Position numbers and translations under genes: made by a program. A stretch of 64,000 nt of DNA, taken from assembly GCA_949318235.1 (NCBI GenBank), contig OX439128.1:46148530-46212529 (forward strand), in the 5' to 3' direction. The notes beneath the pieces were generated by a model. That model saw nothing but the letters and a program-made list of their open reading frames with translations. It was not told where the DNA came from and did not search any database. The DNA comes from Ecdyonurus torrentis (taxonomy: Eukaryota; Arthropoda; Insecta; Ephemeroptera; Heptageniidae). Below are positions 42,252-56,172 of the stretch, piece after piece; the stretch's first letter is position 1; each line of letters begins with the position of its first letter.

Positions 42252-44689
42252 TGAAGTCTTGTCTTGCAAGATTGTGACTAAATCTTGCAAGAAAAATTCT
42301 TGTCGTCCTAAACACTATTTACTTCAAGATTAATTAAAAGTCCAAAAAAATATCTTGCAAGATTGTATCACATCTTGAAAGATTAATATTGCAGTCTTGA
42401 AGTATATATACATGCATTCATCAAGATTGATAAGGTTCTCATAAAAAAAAAAAAAAAAAAATCTTGCAAGATTTTGTTCCAATCTTGCAGTCTTGAAGTA
42501 GTTTCATCAAGATCGGTAATATCATCAAGAACAATTTTCTTGCAAGATTTTGTTCAAATCTTGCAAGATTTTTCTTGCAGTCTTGAGATTTTCTACCTCA
42601 AGATCCTCAAGAATTACATTTCTTGAAACATGAAAATTCTTGCAAGATTTTTTAAAAATCTTGCAAGAAACAGATCAAGATCTTGAACATTTGTTCAAGA
42701 TCTTGCAATCTTGAAGCATCTTGCAAGACCTTGCAAGGTCTTGGCCAAGAATTTTGAGCAGGGATATATATATATATATCAAGAATCGATCATTTTAATT
42801 ACATCATTAAACGTGATAACAATATGTATACTATATATAGCTCTGTCTGTACTATAATAGTAAAGAATTAGTTAAATGGTGTGGCGAAATATATACATAT
42901 CATATATATAAACACAGTCGGTATAAAGTAAATATCATTAGTAGTGCCCCTCAAAGTATACGGCGTTTGACTGCTGCCTAACTAGGCAGACAACATCGTT
43001 AGCCTAACTAACAACCTCCCTCTTTTCTCCCTCAACTGTTACGCACTTGTCACGCTTATTATAGTTGCTCATTCGCTCTCTACCCCCACACGCGTGTGTC
43101 TCGCGCTTTGATTTCCTCTCTATCACAATAAGAGAGGCAAATTAAGCGCATGCTAATCTTTTGAGATCATAACTAATTTATCTTTATTTCAGTAAACTTT
43201 TTTTTTTTTTTACAACCTTTGCAGTTTTTTTCAAGTTCTTTGAAGTTTGTCCAATTGAATAAAAATCATTTTAATGCTTTAAATTTAAATATTACTTTAT
43301 ATATAATATGAAATTATACTTGTGTAGAGCGATCGATTTTATGCATTTGTATGCTGATATACATAAATTAACGTTTAAAATTCAAATTGTCTTCACTTTT
43401 CCACGATTTTAAAATAAAGATTCCAATACATGTATATGAATTAGAATCTAGGATGACTCGCTACATTGGCAATTCAGCTACAGACAATTGAATTATTGTT
43501 GTATCCTAAAAGTTATGCAACCCGGACAACTATATTTATTTATTTTTAGTGGTATTTAAGACAATATACAAAAATTAAAATCATTAATGTGGTTAAATAC
43601 AAAAATCATTCAAGATACACCATGTTATTTTAACATATAATTATTTTATATGAAGACTGCAGACAGATTGCAAAGATTATTATTATACTTAAAAAAAAAT
43701 CTCAAATTAAAAACACCGTGGGAGAGCGTAAGCTTGTAAGTATATAAAAATTAACTCTCTAGAAGAGATGTATAATTTATCTAGCCGAAATTCTAACAAG
43801 TTTTACACGCTGCACGGTGTGAGAAGGAGCAAAAGACGAGGTCGACCGGCCAATGTGTCTTCGCTGACTGTTCATGGCTACCGTTGTATCTTGACCGCGC
43901 TCTCAGGTGATAAATGCGCGAACACACACCGTCACAGGAGCAAAATATTTCTTTTGATACTCTATAGATCTCAACAAATTCCCAGTACAAAATAATTTTA
44001 TTTAACTTTGATAAAGCATTTAAAAAAAAAAATTATATCAATGCAATCGCTTTGTGATATATTATGTCGTATAACAGTTGCATTTGAAGTCAATTTACAG
44101 TATTTTGCAAAATGACAACTTTGTTAGTTGTATATAATTTATATTATACTATACAACTTATTTCACACTAAACTGCATAAATAAAAATAATAAGACTTTT
44201 GCTTCTGCATTACTGCATAAAATTAACATAATTTATTCATTATAAAAAATAATAATTTTGACTATAAGTCATATACATATTTTTATTGGTTTTTATTATA
44301 ATAAAGTAAATTTAGTATGGTATAAAATTACGATGGCCCCACTGTGTGGTGTGTATGTAGATGTGAAATTATGTGTACGTACAAGTTTGGTGGGTATAAG
44401 GACGACGTTGTTGACCCCTGGGCTCTGCGTGAGGTCACCACTTGTCTGATTTACGGCGGCGGTAAGACGTGAAGCTGTAGCTACCTGTGCTACGCAAGCC
44501 AGCACAAATCACGCCTCTACCTTCTCTATATAATACAAGTCGGATTATAATATATAAGTTTATATACAAAAATATAATATTAAAAAAGAATGAGAAAAAA
44601 AATATATATATATATACATACGGCAGCAACTGAGCTTAGCGTCGCCGCGATCCGTTCCATGCTCAAAATATAACCAGAGCCTAAAAGTA

Positions 44690-44691
<2 letters not shown>

Positions 44692-44734
<43 letters not shown>
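44692..44734. repeat. (CT)n microsatellite
   Basis: About 21 CT units. Confidence 0.96.
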
Positions 44735-44737
<3 letters not shown>

Positions 44738-45065
44738 GACATTAATTATATAAGATTGTTAACTCCTATTCAAATCAAAAATGCTTTACCTTTTTTAAAT
44801 GTGTGTATACCAAAAAATATATATATCCTTGAATATTATATACGTTTATTACCTTAAAAATATGGCAATGGTTATTATAATAAGAATAAATAAACGTATA
44901 TTTTTTATTAGTGACTTAATTTTGTCTTAATTATATTTTTAAATGTTCAATTTTTGGTATATATAATGAAAATATATACAAATTTTGGCCTTATATAATA
45001 TCTTTCAAAGTATATATATATATTTTTATATTGGAGACAAATGAAATAAAACTTGCAGAGAGATG

Positions 45066-45070
<5 letters not shown>

Positions 45071-45116
<46 letters not shown>
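45071..45116. repeat. Poly-A tract (46 nt)
   Basis: The longest homopolymer in the window. Confidence 0.95.
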
Positions 45117-45118
<2 letters not shown>

Positions 45119-45787
45119 TTCTTTATCGGGAAAAGATAAATATATAATAATGCTGAATAAAGAACAAAAGTCAAAAGCTTTAAAACTGCGTGTAACGCAA
45201 TTGACGAATAAAAAGGATATTGATCCAGTTATAAAATAAAAGCGCTGTGAAGGCATATGGCGATGATTGAAAAAAAAAAAAGTAAATTGAATTATCTTGC
45301 TGCTGATTTAAATTGGATCAATTATAGCTCGTCGACCACATCAAAGAGAATCTACCGCTACTACACATATATGTTGTAACTAAAGTTATCTGTTTATGCC
45401 TGTTTGTGTATGTGTGTTTGTGTGATGCAAATCTATCCAATCAGAATCAAAACGAGTCGTGGTCAGCAAATTTGAAAACCATGTCAATAATGAAAAATAA
45501 AATAAAAATAATATGCTATATACTCGTATTATAGGTTAAAAAATTAAAGTAAAACACACTTTAAATAAAGTTTATTCTATTGATATAATATAATTGTGAT
45601 TTTAATGCTATATATTACTTAAGGTAATATTAAATTTATTAATAATTATAATGTAAAATATTAAACAAAACTTTTATTTATATTTTGAGTAATATATTAC
45701 AAATTTAACCCTAAAAATTAAAATAGATTAGGGGATTGTCGTGCGGGAGTCCACAAATATTTAACGCTATAACATGATTCACATATT

Positions 45788-45791
<4 letters not shown>

Positions 45792-45869
<78 letters not shown>
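45792..45869. repeat. (CT)n microsatellite
   Basis: About 39 CT units. Confidence 0.97.
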
Positions 45870-45872
<3 letters not shown>

Positions 45873-46954
45873 TTAATAATAAAAAATAATATATAACTTA
45901 GCTTTATATTTCATCGTGATATATATTATTTATGAAACTATATATATAAAAAAATCCTTTTGGTATAAATGTGAAAGGATTTTTTTTAAAGGGGGGAAAG
46001 AGAATACACTTTCATATACAAAATCCTGGAGATATAAATTTCCAACATGGTCTTTTTTTTTTTTACTTTAGTGAGTGTTATTTCAAATAATGTAACTTTG
46101 CTTTTGGTCGAGCCTTCGTATGTTTATTGTGCTCCAATTTGTTTCCGGCTCCCATGTTTGTTGACGATTACTATATATATACTAGAATTATATTATTTGT
46201 TCACCAGTGGGTGCAAGATATAAAATGCAGGGGTCGTCCGCGAGCCGAAGGCTGCAGGAAACGACGCGGTACGCAAGATCTGATTCATTTCTTTTTATAT
46301 TTATAAATAGGAAGGGCATATTATATAATACAGAGCTTATTTTTATTCACCCGCATCTTATTATCCTTATTCATTGATACATTTCCTTATAAAATAAAAC
46401 CTTATAGCATCAATTGCACACATAAAATGAATTGTGTCATGCAGTATAAAAAATACTTACAATAAGGATTAAATTATGTTTAAAAAAACGTAGGATACAG
46501 TGTGTGTATATATTTATGTGCAAAAAAAAAATCATGTGTTAAAAAAAACTGTTGTGTGTGTTGTTTGTATTTTTGAAACTATGCAGACAGCACACATACA
46601 TTTTTTATTTAATATATTTGCAAAGTGAAACTATATAGGATGATGAAACTCATAAATACCATTTTTAATATTTAAATTAAACTGACTATCAAAAAAATAA
46701 TAATAATAAGAATAAGAATATGGCATATGAATTGAAAAAAGATATAATATCATAATATAATTCCTTTTTTTTTACATATACTTAATATTGATAATTTTAT
46801 TTAGTAATAAAATCAAAAAATCCAAATAATATCTTATCATTATATTCTTTTAATTTGTCTTCAACTGACCTTTTTTCTCTCAAATTAGAGCTATCAAGAC
46901 CTTGCATTGCCATAACAAAGTTATTAATTATTTATAGCTATATATATATTTAAA

Positions 46955-46961
<7 letters not shown>

Positions 46962-47029
<68 letters not shown>
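46962..47029. repeat. (TA)n microsatellite
   Basis: About 33 TA units. Confidence 0.96.
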
Positions 47030-47032
<3 letters not shown>

Positions 47033-48339
47033 AATTTGCACATGATCAAAACATATTGCTCCGTTTAAACAGATCATGATCATGTGTACAGCTCAGTTTT
47101 CAGTTTCATTGGCCCAAAGTTTAAGAACGATTTGTATAGGCAACCCGCAATCACACTGTTATCTTTATGAGAAAACGCTGCGGCTGCCGCTGCCCCGTTC
47201 TAAAACTATAGTGGCCAGAGCTGTATAATTTTAATTATTACATTTGTTTATATTTGCTTCATATATTGAAATACATTCAAAAAAAGGAATATAAGAATGA
47301 ATGGGGTTTATATTTATTGTTGATGGACCGTATTGCATAATACATAGAGTCTGAGTCTAGACTATAACATTGTATTTTGGACAATAATAAAGATAGGGTA
47401 ACTTTTTATTATATTTATATATTTACCGTGAGGTCAGCGGAAGCCGTAAATTTCACCCCCGCGCCTTTCTTATATAAATATGAGTATATGTATAGAGTGG
47501 TGATCTCACATATAAGGTCTAAAAGTTCACGGCAGGTGCCCGAGTGTCTATGAGAAGAAATTCTCACGCTCTAGGAATCACCCTTATATATGTGCATTCT
47601 AATATTTATAGAGGAAAAAAAATGTTGCGGCAAAATACATATAAAAATTCTATATTTTAGAATGTATATTATTATAATAGATATTTCATTTTATAATATA
47701 GATCTTCTCACAGGAAATACTTCAGCATACCGAATCATTTTTGAAAAAAGTTATATTTTTATATATAAAAGATATCAAAAGTAATAAATAATAATTTTCA
47801 TATATGAGATTTTTTTTTTATTTTATATAAAGGAGAGATATATTTATAACATATTTTACAATGAAATTTTTATATAACATTATGATATATTATTCAATAA
47901 TTTTTATTTTGGCTTTCTAATATTATATATCGATCGAAGAAATTCTTATGTATCTGCATTCTACATTCATTGAAACATTTAAAATATGCAGAAATTTCAA
48001 TTCAGGTGCTTTTAGTTACGTCTATGATTGCAAAATTAATTTGCAAAATATTTTTCCCTTAAAGCATATACTCAATTAATAACTATTTTTAAATTGCATA
48101 TTTATAGATTTCAGTATAATATGATAATGTATAGCTTATATAATACTGTTTTTATATAATAATAAATATATAAATAATTATTTCGATTCGTTTTTTCTGT
48201 CATAACATATACATTTAAATAAATATGAGAGGCATTTTTATTATCAAAATTTACCAGAGTGTTGTAGTGATTTTGATTTTTAGATAAGAATTTCGATCAG
48301 ACCTATATAATAGATCATTTGATCGGTAATCTATATCGT

Positions 48340-48341
<2 letters not shown>

Positions 48342-48386
<45 letters not shown>

Positions 48387-48491
48387 AACTCTGTCTCTGT
48401 CTCTGTCTCTGTCTCTGTCTCTGTCTCTGTCTCTGTCTCTGTCTCTGTCTCTGTCTCTGTCTCTGTCTCTGTCTCTGTCTCTGTCTCTGTC
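48342..48491. repeat. (CT)n followed by (CTCTGT)n hexanucleotide array
   Basis: CT run to about 48380, then about 17 CTCTGT units. Degenerate CT-rich sequence continues to 48541. Confidence 0.97.
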
Positions 48492-49239
48492 TTTTTCTCT
48501 CTTTCTCTCTCTCTCTATCTTTCTCTCTTTCTCTCTTTCTCAAAATATATACAAGAAGACGAAAATAGAAAAAATATATAATAATATATTAAATTTGTTT
48601 ATTAAAAAAGAAAAAAAAAACTGCAAATTATGAAAATACAAAACATACATTTTTTTTAACTTCTACTTTTTTTATGCAAAAATATCACAATAGAAAGAAC
48701 TATGATCTTAAGTTTTCGATTAAATGATCTAATTCTAAGCTGATCCTGAACTTGATTTGATCGTTTCGTATTATATTGTGATCTCAATCTGATATTGATC
48801 GAGGCAGAACTCGATTGATCGGATTTGGATCTTGATGAAAAGATCGACTATACAACACTAATTTTTTTATGCTATAAGTATTTGCAGTCCATTTTTATTT
48901 ATGTTTACGAAAAAAAAAAGTTTATAATATTGAGCCTTACCTATATACATATAAATATATATGTAATAGAGGACATATTGTTATACCAAACTTTATACAC
49001 GTTTTAGATCATAAGTAAATCATTTATTTATTTGTTATATTATAAAAATCATATATGAAACATTATTATTATTATTTATACTTTCTAGAGTATATCTTTG
49101 GGTGTATAATAGTGGCCAATTTTTTTTAATTTGATGTCCATATGATATTGATATGTTAGTCGCAATAGATATAAGTTTACTTAAAAAAATACTCACTTAA
49201 AAAGTTTATATCCCCTAAAAATTTGTTAAATACTTACTT

Positions 49240-49640
49240 TTTGCATTTTTTTGGTACAGTCAATGTTGCTTTATGGCATAATAGCATGATGGGGTTTAAG
49301 CTGTTCAGCGTCAATGACAAGATTGCAAAAAATTCAGCTATACGGCTAAACTATAAAATTGGTGATAAATATAAAGATGAAATTAAATATTTTAAACATT
49401 TTAATATTGTTCCCTTAAAAAATCTTGCAAAATATGTTATTTTAGTTGATGAGTTTAATACTATTGTAAATCTTGAAAAAAGATCTCATTGTCACAATAA
49501 TACAAGACAATGTAAATTATATATAGCTTCTCGAGCCGGTTCCAAATTTAAAAATAGATATATACGTGAGAGGTTACTGAGTGTTCAACTATCGCTAATT
49601 TGTATGATGCCATTCCAAAATCAAGGATGTGAAGTGTAAA
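49240..49640 (+). pseudogene. Decayed non-LTR retrotransposon RT C-terminal fragment
   Basis: One open frame of about 130 codons carries motifs typical of the end of LINE reverse-transcriptase proteins, in the right order: VALWHNS (like the usual WG-S motif), NSAIRLNYK, YFKHFNIVPLKNLAKY, then HNNTRQCKLYIASRAG and KNRYIRERLL. The expected GxxLWNxLP ending is missing, apparently through frameshift, and no catalytic YADD region is found upstream. The fragment is therefore a truncated 3' remnant, as is normal for LINE insertions. Clade not determined. The identification rests on motif recall, not a search. Confidence 0.65.
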
Positions 49641-50062
49641 AAAGAATTAAATAAAGTAAAAGTAAAAAATTGCTATTAATGTAAATTATATAATATGTTT
49701 GTTTGTTCTAAATGTAGTAACATTTTATTTATATTCTTGTGGTTTAAAAAAATATATATTTTGTGCAATATGCTGATTTTGTTTAATTATTACTTTTTTT
49801 TATATGCGTGCTAACTTTGTTATAACAATATAATATATTAAGCAACCCACCGATAATACTTCATTGTCTTGGGACTTATGTATATGTATTTATTTTTATT
49901 AATAATAATAACAAAGATTATTAACAAATTAAAATTGGTAATATGATCATCCTTTATGATTTCAAATATTTCAATCTCATATAATGTCATAATGTTGCGC
50001 AGGTGCAAATTTAATTTCATGATAACATCTCCACATCATTTTTTTAGAGAAACTTGAAATCT

Positions 50063-50064
<2 letters not shown>

Positions 50065-50101
<37 letters not shown>
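50065..50101. repeat. (GA)n microsatellite
   Basis: About 18 GA units. Confidence 0.95.
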
Positions 50102-50103
<2 letters not shown>

Positions 50104-52377
50104 CTTTGCTTCTAGCTATAAATAAGCTCAGCTCGGGAAAAATGTTCAAAAATTAATTAACAAGGAAAATTTCAACAACAAAAATATTTTTGACGAATGA
50201 AGAGAGAGAAAAAAACACGAACAAAATACAGACTCTTATAATATTATATATATAAATGAAATCAAAAAAGTTATTTATTTTATAATGCTATCAATATTAT
50301 ATTAAAACAAATTTATCCTTTTTTTAAGTTTCATGAGAATGATAGAATTGCAAAATACTTTTTATTTAAATATAAACATGAATCTTTCGTATTGCACATT
50401 ATATATTTTATAATATTGCATCCATCCAACTCTAGTTATTGATTCATCTTCTCGAGCATAATCTCGTGGCTGAGTCAGAAACTGCAGAGAGTGAGGGGCG
50501 TGGAGAGGCTCAGAGTGCAGTGGACCGCGACTAAACCCTCAAGTAAGACACAGGAGGTGCATCATATATTCAATATTATAAGAAAAGCAAGCGTCTCTCT
50601 TATGTATAATCCAGAACCATTTTGCGTATACAACCCTCATATATTGCACCAGATTAAAACAACATAGTTTCAATGCACAAGATTATAACGTGTACATCTA
50701 TTAATAATATATTATATGTTCAAAAGAGTACATAATATATATATGTAGGAATACGTTTGTTTATTATTAAATTTATTTTCTTAATTCTTTTTGTGATGTT
50801 GCTTTGACATTTCCTCTGCTGCCGATTTTCACGGCTAACAAGTTGATTGCGTCTTTGACTGTGTAAGGTGTGATATATACAAATTGTTATACTCAAAAGA
50901 CGGTGTGGTGTGTATGTATATATATGATGCTTTGTCATGCGCGATTCATTAATCTTAATGCCATGCTTATATGTGACTTGTGAGTGTGTTGGTTGGATAG
51001 CTATATATGACTTTGCTTTGCTGGGTTATATATTATACAAGTGCTCTGCAGCTTCAGAGTGATCAAATCACGAACTTTGCGCCGTCACGCTGAGCGCGTG
51101 GTCCCATCGCAAAGTCTCCTGCATCATTACAAATTAATTTTACATGCAAGATTACGACAGATTATTTCATTATATTATATACAGAAATATTTTATTGGAA
51201 CTCGATAATAATTTATATCTTATTTATAAATAAGTTTGTGTATTTATTGTTGATGTTTTAAATTTTCTATATTTAATTGCATTGTTAAACAATTCACGAA
51301 GACTCGAAGACAGAGCAACGTGTATAATATTCAATAAAATTGAAATAGAGAAAATTGATTTTCATTTCGTTTAATGATACTATGCACATAAGGATAGTGG
51401 AAAGTAGATTTTAATGCAATATTAACTTTTAAAATCTCTAGAGACATCATTATAAGGGTGACCAAGACCAACAGGTGTTCAAACAGCAAATTGCCCGATT
51501 GAATACTGTAATGCATAAAGAAAAAAATAAAATATTTAAGTTAAAATTAATTTGAAAACTCTTTTTAATGGTCAGCATGCTTTATCATGGTACAGAAAAA
51601 AAAAGAAGAAGAAGAAGCTTTTCTTTTGCTTGCTTTTTAGAAGTTGTCGAACAATATGAAAATGGTGAGGAGCGCATGACAAATCACTTCCAGGTACCAC
51701 TCGCTCGTATTCACTTCGGTCGCATTAACGCTCATTAAAGTGGGGCCGCCAGCTCTTGACTGAGACGCGTGTATGACTTCATATAAACACGGCATTTACA
51801 CGCGTCACGCCAGCCAAGTGTACTGCCACAGGTGTACAGTGGACAATGAAAATCATTATTCCCTCATACTGTACCTCAGACTCAGACCATGCTCAAATAT
51901 TTTTTTATATAACATCTTCTTTTCAAACTTACTTTTTTGCATGGATGATTGATGAACATTTTGATTTTTTATTGCTGTCATTGCAATTTATTTATTTTGA
52001 TAATTGTTATTTTTGTAAGTGAATTGTACGTCCAGAATTCGAAGAAATAAATTTTGACAATCAGATTAGGTCACTGACCATATAACAAGTTTTTAAATAC
52101 ATATATTTTTGCTTTTCCTTTTAGCCACAATTTATACTTATATATAAGCGTATTTCAAGAACATTCAATTTGCAAAATATTGCACGCGGGGCAGTGCTGT
52201 GATTCATGCGAATATCATTCATTTCGAATATATTTTCGAAAGTTATTTTACGCATAGAACATTTCTGTGTTATAGTGAGTTCAATGTGTTATATTCATTA
52301 TGCATGCAGATATATCAAATTAATTTTATATCATTTATCAAAATGTGCTCAAAAGTTATCCATGCAGTGTTGTTTGG

Positions 52378-52515
52378 GTACAATTAGTGACGGGCAATTC
52401 GCTACCGTGTGGTTGGCGACCGGACAATTGCTACAACGGAAGATTTGCGATTTGCGACAGTGTAAAATTTGCAAAAGCAGACAATTCGTTACAGCGTATC
52501 GGTATATGTATATTT
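52378..52515. repeat. Degenerate short direct repeats (CAATT-GCTAC type)
   Basis: Variants of GGACAATTGCTACA, GGGCAATTCGCTACCG and AGACAATTCGTTACAG recur three to four times, with TTTGCGATTTGCGACAG between them. This looks like a decayed minisatellite or transposon end; identity unknown. Confidence 0.45.
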
Positions 52516-53330
52516 CGCGATCGGTCACCCAAACTAAATATTGATAAAATATATAATTTTTCATAATTAAAAGTATAAGTGAACTTTTTATAATATATAT
52601 ATAAATCTTGAATTGCTTAAAAAAATTAATGTCATGCATTTTGTATCCCGACATACTGTGATATTTTATACAACATATAGGGAATGATGAATGGCTCTAT
52701 ACAAAATTTTATATTTAAAAATCCATGAGTCAAAGGCAACTCCTTTTATATGATTTAGAAAAAAAAAATAATAAAGGAAAAAACAAACAAACAAACATGG
52801 AAATTAAATGCTTTTGTTTGAATTTTGGGTAAAATTAACCAATCCTGAAACCCTCAGTAATAATATATGTAGTATACTATAATAAAAAACTTTCTCTCAA
52901 CTTATATCATGTATGTAACCCATCATGTATACGTAAACCCTTTATATGTCAATAATAATAATAAAGTATTTTGATAATGAAATGAAACCATCATTCATAC
53001 ACATTCATATACATTATGTCCCTTAATCCTTATTCTATATAGCATCACAAACTCGGGTTAAAAAACTGTTAAGTAGACAATGTTATATATAGGAATTCAT
53101 GACGCCATGCATGAAAACCGGGTCACACTAGAAATTGTAGCCCAGGTTGACTACTTTACAAGATTTCTCCCCAATTTTTAAGGGTGTAGAAGGCTTAAGG
53201 GATATAATATGTGCGTGTAATAATTGTCCCATCTCAAATTTTAACATTGAGAGGAAATTTTTTATGAGGCCAGTATATATCTTTAATGATTCACCATATA
53301 AAAGCAGTTTCTGAGTACAACTTATATTAA

Positions 53331-53788
53331 AGCCATAGACCACATAAAACAACATGTGCTTTTTAATGAATAAACAAGAAATGGGATCTTCAAAACTGAT
53401 GACAATTTTTACCAGACTGTTAAATGTTAATGTAGCCCCACGATAGAGCGAGAAAAAACAGTAAAGTATGCAATTTGCGTGAAAACTCATGTTTAAGACG
53501 TCAGAAACAATTTCAATTTCAATTCAATTTCAAAGGGTTTTATTGTTTAAATTCATACATAATACATATTGTAAGGCACAAGTAATTAAACCATCGGCCG
53601 TCTCAACCCTATATTATAAAAATAGAAGAAAATAAAGACAAAAATGTAGGAAATACAATTAAAACACAAAATGTTTGATCACTGCTACGGAGCTACAGTT
53701 GGGTTTTGAGACAAATTAAAGTTATTTATGTAAGTCTCATCAAGTGTTTTGTGATATAAATGATTATGTTTTTCTCTGGTCTATTCCT
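53331..53788. mobile_element. TTAA-flanked MITE, copy 1 (with internal insert)
   Basis: Flanked by TTAA at 53327-53330 and 53789-53792. The ends AGCCATAGACCA and TGGTCTATTCCT are imperfect inverted repeats. It shares long blocks with copies 2 and 3 (for example GGGATCTTCAAAACTGATGA and GTATGCAATTTGCGTGAAAA). At about 53513-53685 the middle is replaced by unrelated AT-rich sequence. A 120-codon minus-strand frame over this region is not a gene. The TTAA target suggests a piggyBac- or Kolobok-type relative. Confidence 0.82.
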
Positions 53789-54835
53789 TTAATACATTTT
53801 TAATCTATAATAAAATAAAGATATAAGTGTATATCCTGTTTGAATTTTTCAATATTTGTGATTCTGAACAGTGTGTATTGCCTGTTTCATGATGACAATA
53901 AATATAAATAAAACTAAAACTAAACTATATAATATGTTAAAATGATTACATCAGTCGATGGTTAATTATACATATCATTATTTGTTAATCGCAGTGAACA
54001 CAATTTGAAATAGGAATTCTTTTTGAGGTGATAGTTGTGTCGTGTCAATTTGCGAAGTGTGGGTATGTGTGAAAACTTGCGAAGATGAGGCTCCACGCTG
54101 GCTGGCAAGCCTGCTGGCAGGTGCGCTCGAGGGGGCCACACACACACGTACACCTGCAATCTGTACCCCGCTGCGCCGAGCAACATCGCCCCCTAGCCCA
54201 GATCCATAGCTTGCGTAATGACGCCGCTAACAAGCCGCCACCCCATGTTGTGTATAACACACAAAAACCAACCTGGTATTTCATCTATCAGAATTATTTA
54301 ATTGGAAAAATAATAATGTCATGTCATTCATTCATATTATAAACCTAATAATTAGGATTTATTATTTATGTATTAATTTTGTATGTTTTAAAAATTTAAA
54401 AGCACATCAATAATATATAGTTTGTTTTTAATATGTAAATACATTTTACGATATAAATTTAAATATCAATTCTGATTTTTAACATAATATAAAATAAAAA
54501 CTATTTAATTAACATATTTTAATTCAGCCTGCAATATTATGGTGTTAAAATAAATCTCAGGCCAAGCTTGTTTAAAGCAAAAGTATAGTAATATTGATTT
54601 ATTTATAAATTTATTTATTTATTATATACATTTATAGAACAAATAAAATCTTGTAATATTACTATCATCATCATGATAGTTGTGCGAATAAAGGCAAGCC
54701 CTTAAACTAATTTTTGATGTAATGAGATTTTTTATTTGCTGCTTTTTTTTTTATCAAGCATGCTATAAAATTGATTGTTGCTAAACAGAAATTTTAATTA
54801 AGTAAACAAGATATGCATATTGCAGCAGGTCGACA

Positions 54836-54838
<3 letters not shown>

Positions 54839-54872
<34 letters not shown>
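54839..54872. repeat. Poly-A tract (34 nt)
   Basis: Uninterrupted A run. Confidence 0.95.
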
Positions 54873-54875
<3 letters not shown>

Positions 54876-54946
54876 CAACATATAATAACGAAAGAGTAGA
54901 GCTTATTCCCTTCTTCTGATTATCTTACGCACCCATTTGTATTTTT

Positions 54947-54950
<4 letters not shown>

Positions 54951-55039
<89 letters not shown>
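54951..55039. repeat. (TC)n microsatellite
   Basis: About 44 TC units. Confidence 0.97.
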
Positions 55040-55042
<3 letters not shown>

Positions 55043-55814
55043 TGACAAGCTTTGTTGCAAGGGGTTCCCGTTTTCTTTTAGCTTTTCAAACATGAAGAAC
55101 AAGCACTTTTTTAGACGATGGTTCCAAAAGGATTATTTATAGGTATCCAACATTTTGACAAACTATCTACCTCCTCCTCCCGTCTCTCTTATTTTATATG
55201 TCTAAATTTCCATCAAATATCTAAAAAAAAATATATAAAAAATAAAAAAAATGATATTTGAACTTATTTGGCCTTGCAGAATAGATTTCCAAAAGCTACA
55301 AAGAAAATTCAATGTTACACATATACATGATGTGTAAAAGCGGATGTTTATGTTCTTTATTCTTTAAATTTCAATTCAGATTCAAAAGAGAAACACAAAA
55401 TACATATTTGATTTACCTTTTTCTTATTGCAGTTTTTTTATGTCTTTTTAATTTTACTGTCAGTTTTTATATTAGTTTTACTCAGGTTTTTCTTACATAA
55501 TAAAAGCCTGCAGGGATATTTTCTATAAGCATTGTGCAGAAGGGAAAAAAATGGCAAATTGCTTTTCATGTCAATTTTAGAACCCTTATGTGTATATAAA
55601 TTTTTCAATATAATATGTGTTACAATATTTTGAGAGTGACTGTATATAAACGTATTTTGCTTGTGTGTAGGAGAGTATATACAACAAAGGTTTGTGCTAT
55701 ATATACATTGTTTGGTAACAAGGCTTCTATATATACCAGCATACTGCATTATATTTATTATTATATGGACACATTCAGATTGCATAGGGTCTTATTATTT
55801 GGAACTGCTGCATC

Positions 55815-55816
<2 letters not shown>

Positions 55817-55848
<32 letters not shown>
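55817..55848. repeat. Poly-T tract
   Basis: 32 uninterrupted T. Confidence 0.95.
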
Positions 55849-55849
<1 letters not shown>

Positions 55850-56062
55850 ATACTGCTATAGCTGTCTACTAATTTGAGTGACATTTTAAACACCCCCATC
55901 GAGTCTGAAGGAAAAAATATAATATAATATATAAAATAGGCCCTGAACGAAACTTCGTGAGGTGATAATCACCTTGGTATTGTTGGTTATCTCAAGTGCA
56001 GTGACAAATGACGTGCGGATAGCGTGTTGTGACAACAATCAAGAGGCAGCACTGAGCTCTAG

Positions 56063-56172
<110 letters not shown>

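Larger units (their letters stand above)
41648..42763. mobile_element. Foldback DNA element E3 (1116 bp)
   Basis: Complete, with CCCTGCTCAAAATTCTTGGC at the left and its exact inverse, ending GAGCAGGG, at the right. It is inserted in a short TA repeat, so the AT duplication is not unique. It has the same orientation and blocks as E1 (short left arm, 5S-like segment, AGGGGT hairpin 42113-42147, long right arm) but no tRNA array. It is the best reference copy of the basic element and has no ORF of note. Confidence 0.88.
42764..49239. other. Gene-free region with simple repeats and GC-richer islands
   Basis: No exon recognised. GC-richer patches occur at about 42960-43160, 43770-43960, 44330-44530, 46090-46280, 47100-47220 and 47430-47580; any function is unknown. 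Short open frames in the 43.8-kb patch exist on both strands and have no recognisable family. Confidence 0.5.
49641..53326. other. Gene-free region
   Basis: No exon recognised. It has a (GA)n array at 50065-50101 and GC-richer patches at about 50440-50560, 50800-51130 and 51650-51860. A patch of degenerate repeated motifs lies at 52378-52515. Confidence 0.5.

Noticed and set aside
43768..43995. Overlapping open frames on both strands in a GC-richer patch
   Set aside because: No recognisable domain, no clear splice sites and both strands equally open; composition effect.
48319..48633. Leu-Ser-rich open frame, with Arg-Glu frames elsewhere
   Set aside because: Translations of (CT)n or (GA)n arrays.
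53128..53490. 120-codon minus-strand open frame
   Set aside because: Most of it overlaps MITE copy 1 and it shows no protein family motif. The frame is chance.
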